Assembly: GCA_964228885.1 (NCBI GenBank)
Contig: CAXRCG010000095.1
Location: 1-7,338, forward strand
DNA length: 7,338 bases
Source: UBA4582 sp964228885
GTDB taxonomy: Bacteria; Pseudomonadota; Gammaproteobacteria; Pseudomonadales; Azotimanducaceae
Direction of reading: 5' to 3'
The notes under the pieces are model-generated. The model was not told where the DNA came from, made no database searches, and worked only from the letters and a program-made list of their open reading frames with translations. Every line of letters starts with the position of its first letter. Position 1 is the first letter of the stretch. A program made the translations under genes and the position numbers. Shown here in pieces: positions 5,792 to 7,338 of this stretch.

Positions 5792-6772
5792 TTATTTGCC
5801 GGAGATAAAAACCGGTATGTCTGAGATAGAGACTGTAAACAAGTCTCTCTCTTCATTGCCCAGCACAAGTGTATGATCGTTAACCCAGGTGACGGCTTCT
5901 GATGTTTTCATCTGCTTATGATCAAGAGACAGTCGCCGAGCTGGTGCAGATAGCCACCGGTCACCTTTTTCCGGTTTGTTGAAAACCCAGATGTCGGTGT
6001 AACAAATAATCGCTAGATGTCGACCATCTGGAGAAAGGTCAGCACCTGTAGCTACCAGGATTTGATCGCTCCTTTCTACCTCGGTTAGCAGGTTGTATTG
6101 ATCTGTATATTGCGTATCAAGTCGATAAAGCACAGCACCCTGCTCCCAGCCATTAATCTTTCCTGGCTGCCGATGCTTGCTGATAAAATACAAACTACCA
6201 TCGCTGTGGAATATTGACTCCGTATCGTAGTGCCAATTGTGCGCGGGATAGTGTTGTTGAGCTGGGAAACGCACTGGCAAAAATTTCAATGCTCTAATGT
6301 CTTTAGTGGCCGTTGGGTTTGGTTCAGGGATTACATAAACCCCTAAATCTCGGCGGGCATTACCGTTATTCCCCATATCAGCGACATAGAGCATGTCACC
6401 GTCAGTCGTAATATCTTCCCAATCAATATTTGATGCAGCTTTGATGGTATTTCCCGGCCATCCGTTCTTTTTGGTTTTTGCCCCACTCTTCGCTTGATGT
6501 ACCGAGGTCGATGCATAACTACCTTGCATAAATGGGGGGATGATCACATTCCAATCGGCATCTAATGCAAAAAGTCGAGACTTGTCACCGCTATCATTGT
6601 GCACCCAATAGACATCGTCATATTGTTTGCTTTTAACGATACCGCTCATCTCGGAGATCGGACCAAACGTTACTGAGCCAGTCTTCTCCAGCAACTGCGC
6701 GGCGCCGGCCAAGACAGACTGTGATGCAATGACGCAGCATAGCGAAACGATTAGGTAATGGAAAAAGCGCAT
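5792..6772 (-). CDS. Secreted or periplasmic beta-propeller-like protein of unknown function
   Basis: The predicted product is 326 residues. Residues 1-22 form a signal peptide: MRFF, a hydrophobic core, then SVLA before GAAQ, a good signal peptidase I site. The mature part shows recurring blade-like strands with ISEMSGIVKS (39-48), VYWVHNDSGDKSRLFALD (54-71), IDWEDI (116-121), YVADMGNN (129-136), VYVIPEPNP (145-153), YDTESIF (182-188) and a later SPDGRHLAI. The pattern of HNDSGD, DWEDI and a D.G.N motif followed by a PEP segment is one I associate with conserved uncharacterised beta-propeller proteins with acidic, possibly metal-binding loops. No catalytic assignment can be made. ATG 6772 is chosen over the longer frame (TTG 6823) because the signal peptide begins exactly there. 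The Shine-Dalgarno is weak (GAG 8 nt upstream). A TAGAAT on the minus strand at 6807-6802 could be its -10 box. It is divergent from the aromatic leader region. Confidence 0.75.
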   Translation of the reverse strand: MRFFHYLIVSLCCVIASQSVLAGAAQLLEKTGSVTFGPISEMSGIVKSKQYDDVYWVHNDSGDKSRLFALDADWNVIIPPFMQGSYASTSVHQAKSGAKTKKNGWPGNTIKAASNIDWEDITTDGDMLYVADMGNNGNARRDLGVYVIPEPNPTATKDIRALKFLPVRFPAQQHYPAHNWHYDTESIFHSDGSLYFISKHRQPGKINGWEQGAVLYRLDTQYTDQYNLLTEVERSDQILVATGADLSPDGRHLAIICYTDIWVFNKPEKGDRWLSAPARRLSLDHKQMKTSEAVTWVNDHTLVLGNEERDLFTVSISDIPVFISGK

Positions 6773-6830
6773 AAAAGACTCGGTTCTACTCAAAAGCAGG
6801 GATTCTATCGCGTGACCGAACAAAAAACAC

Positions 6831-6858
6831 TTGCAACCATCAATCGAGCAGCTATGAT
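6831..6858 (+). promoter_or_regulatory. Putative sigma70 promoter of the DAHP synthase leader
   Basis: TTGCAA (6831-6836, four of six matches to the -35) and TATGAT (6853-6858, five of six to the -10) are separated by 16 bp. Transcription would begin near 6865, about 50 nt before the ATG of the proposed leader peptide and about 285 nt before the DAHP synthase ATG. It lies in the divergent space shared with the beta-propeller gene. Confidence 0.5.
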
Positions 6859-6916
6859 TGGCGCCATGAGAAATACGCTACAAACACTGATCAACGTATT
6901 GGAACCGTCTCCTACC

Positions 6917-7012
6917 ATGGAAGACGTTGCCACCTTCATTTCAAGAGTCTGCTCTTCGAAAGCATCGTGGCAAGGTTTCTTTTATTTTAGTGGCTTCTAC
7001 GCTAGCCAATAG
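6917..7012 (+). CDS. Putative aromatic-rich leader peptide upstream of DAHP synthase
   Basis: A 31-codon open frame whose last half is rich in aromatic codons: after residue 17 it reads WQGFFYFSGFYASQ, with one Trp, four Phe and two Tyr in eleven residues (18-28), then TAG at 7010-7012. A small hairpin begins 19 nt after the stop and a strong intrinsic terminator follows. The organisation recalls the Phe-rich PheL leader of pheA. The gene downstream is DAHP synthase, whose pathway makes Phe, Tyr and Trp, which fits a sensing role. The start is uncertain: ATG 6917 has only GGAA about 13 nt away, while ATG 6866 would be almost leaderless from the predicted transcription start. An earlier ATG at 6854 lies inside the promoter -10 and is unlikely. 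If it is instead an ordinary small protein, I do not recognise it. Confidence 0.5.
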   Translation: MEDVATFISRVCSSKASWQGFFYFSGFYASQ

Positions 7013-7031
7013 GTCGCTGTGTTAAAAACAA

Positions 7032-7047
7032 GGCGGTCCAAACCGCC
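7032..7047 (+). promoter_or_regulatory. GC-rich hairpin upstream of the terminator (possible attenuator segment)
   Basis: GGCGGT (7032-7037) pairs perfectly with ACCGCC (7042-7047) across a CCAA loop. It lies between the leader-peptide stop and the terminator hairpin. Its 3' arm could alternatively pair through CGCC (7044-7047) with GGCG (7064-7067) in the terminator's 5' arm, the kind of competition an attenuator needs, though only 4 bp are visible. Confidence 0.45.
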
Positions 7048-7053
7048 CAAGGA

Positions 7054-7089
7054 AACCCCGAACGGCGCAGGCCGGTCGGGGTTTTTTTT
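7054..7089 (+). terminator. Strong intrinsic terminator, probable attenuator of the DAHP synthase gene
   Basis: The outer stem pairs AACCCCGA (7054-7061) with TCGGGGTT (7076-7083). After one A-G mismatch an inner stem pairs CGGC (7063-7066) with GCCG (7071-7074) around a GCAG loop. Eight Ts run from 7082 to 7089. This is a textbook Rho-independent terminator on the plus strand. It stands 62 bp before the DAHP synthase ATG and after an aromatic-rich frame, so it probably controls read-through into the biosynthetic gene; it could also simply end a separate small transcript. Confidence 0.85.
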
Positions 7090-7116
7090 GGCAATTTTTC
7101 ACCAAAAAAATATATA
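7088..7116 (+). promoter_or_regulatory. Possible second promoter between terminator and DAHP synthase
   Basis: TTGGCA (7088-7093, five of six matches to the -35) is followed after 17 bp by TATATA (7111-7116, four of six to the -10) in a very A/T-rich tract. If used, it would let DAHP synthase be transcribed independently of the upstream terminator. The A/T richness makes such matches easy to find, so this is tentative. Confidence 0.3.
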
Positions 7117-7151
7117 ACTAATAATGACAAGGCAAAATTCGGATTACCTAA

Positions 7152-7338
7152 ATGACCTATTTGAAAGTGGATGATTTAAATGTGCTAAGCGAAGAAACCC
7201 TGATAACACCTAACCAGCTTAAGGTTACAGTCCCGGCGTCGGAACATGCGCTAACCACAGTATCAAACGCCAGGCTCGCAATGAAGAGAATTTTGCAGCG
7301 TGAAGATCCGAGATTATTCCTCATTGTTGGTCCCTGCT
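7152..7338 (+). CDS. Class I DAHP synthase (AroF/AroG/AroH family), first 62 codons, 3' end outside window
   Basis: 3-deoxy-D-arabino-heptulosonate-7-phosphate synthase condenses phosphoenolpyruvate and erythrose-4-phosphate, the first committed step of the shikimate pathway. The visible N-terminus contains LITPNQLK (17-24), an NARLAMKRIL helix (about 43-52) and EDPRLFLIVGPC (51-62). The last corresponds to the DPRLLVVCGPCSIHD segment of E. coli AroF, the opening of the barrel's first strand. The GPC motif is characteristic of the class I family, and the N-terminal extension before it is the region involved in feedback inhibition in this family. Too little is visible to say which aromatic amino acid inhibits it, so no AroF/G/H symbol is given. 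ATG 7152 has GGA at 7141-7143, 8 nt upstream. A terminator-bearing leader precedes it. Confidence 0.88.
   Translation, partial: MTYLKVDDLNVLSEETLITPNQLKVTVPASEHALTTVSNARLAMKRILQREDPRLFLIVGPC

Noticed and set aside
6773..6823. Longer beta-propeller protein beginning at TTG 6823
   Set aside because: The extra 17 residues would precede and spoil the signal peptide, which starts exactly at ATG 6772.
6758..6916. N-terminal part of an 84-codon plus-strand frame running to 7012
   Set aside because: Its beginning overlaps the beta-propeller gene start on the other strand and precedes the predicted promoter; only the 3' part, with the aromatic codons, is plausible.
1..7338. tRNA (including tRNA-Sec), rRNA, CRISPR array, insertion sequence, phage or toxin-antitoxin genes
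   Set aside because: Looked for by eye on both strands; no cloverleaf with a CCA end, regular repeat array, transposase motif or terminal inverted repeats seen.

Overview
The window looks like chromosomal DNA from a gammaproteobacterium. The glutaminyl-tRNA synthetase is close to the E. coli type over its whole length, the phosphomannomutase is of the ManB/CpsG type, and base composition is moderate. No insertion sequence, phage gene, CRISPR array, rRNA or tRNA was found. Apart from two genes cut by the window edges, the genes appear intact.

Layout. (1) The left, plus-strand block holds the 3' end of a phosphomannomutase gene (1-977), a 280-bp stretch with no convincing gene (978-1257), a compact site-2-protease-like membrane metalloprotease (1258-1884), and a small gene at 1932-2162 that ordinary gene calling would miss. 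This small gene reads through an in-frame TGA at 1962-1964 and encodes a 76-residue SelW/Rdx-type selenoprotein with a Cys-Ala-Gln-Sec motif. A bacterial SECIS-like hairpin lies at the expected distance behind the TGA. (2) The middle, minus-strand block, read right to left, holds a secreted beta-propeller-like protein (6772-5792), a TauE/SafE-type membrane transporter (5699-4920), glnS (4822-3119), and a serine racemase / threonine dehydratase-like PLP enzyme (3109-2177). The PLP gene starts 9 nt after the glnS stop, so these two are almost certainly co-transcribed. The selenoprotein gene and the PLP gene converge with only 14 bp between them. (3) The right edge, plus strand, holds the start of a class I DAHP synthase gene (from 7152), the first enzyme of aromatic amino acid synthesis. 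It is preceded by a putative leader: a sigma70-like promoter, a short open frame whose end is packed with Trp, Phe and Tyr codons, a small GC hairpin, and a strong intrinsic terminator with eight Ts. This arrangement suggests transcription attenuation by aromatic aminoacyl-tRNA supply.

The two observations most worth following are the unannotated selenoprotein with its SECIS hairpin, which implies that the host carries selA/selB/selC/selD elsewhere, and the candidate aromatic-codon attenuator ahead of DAHP synthase. The E. coli DAHP synthase genes are known instead for TyrR/TrpR repression and feedback inhibition. Both were read by eye; RNA folding and homology searches were not run.
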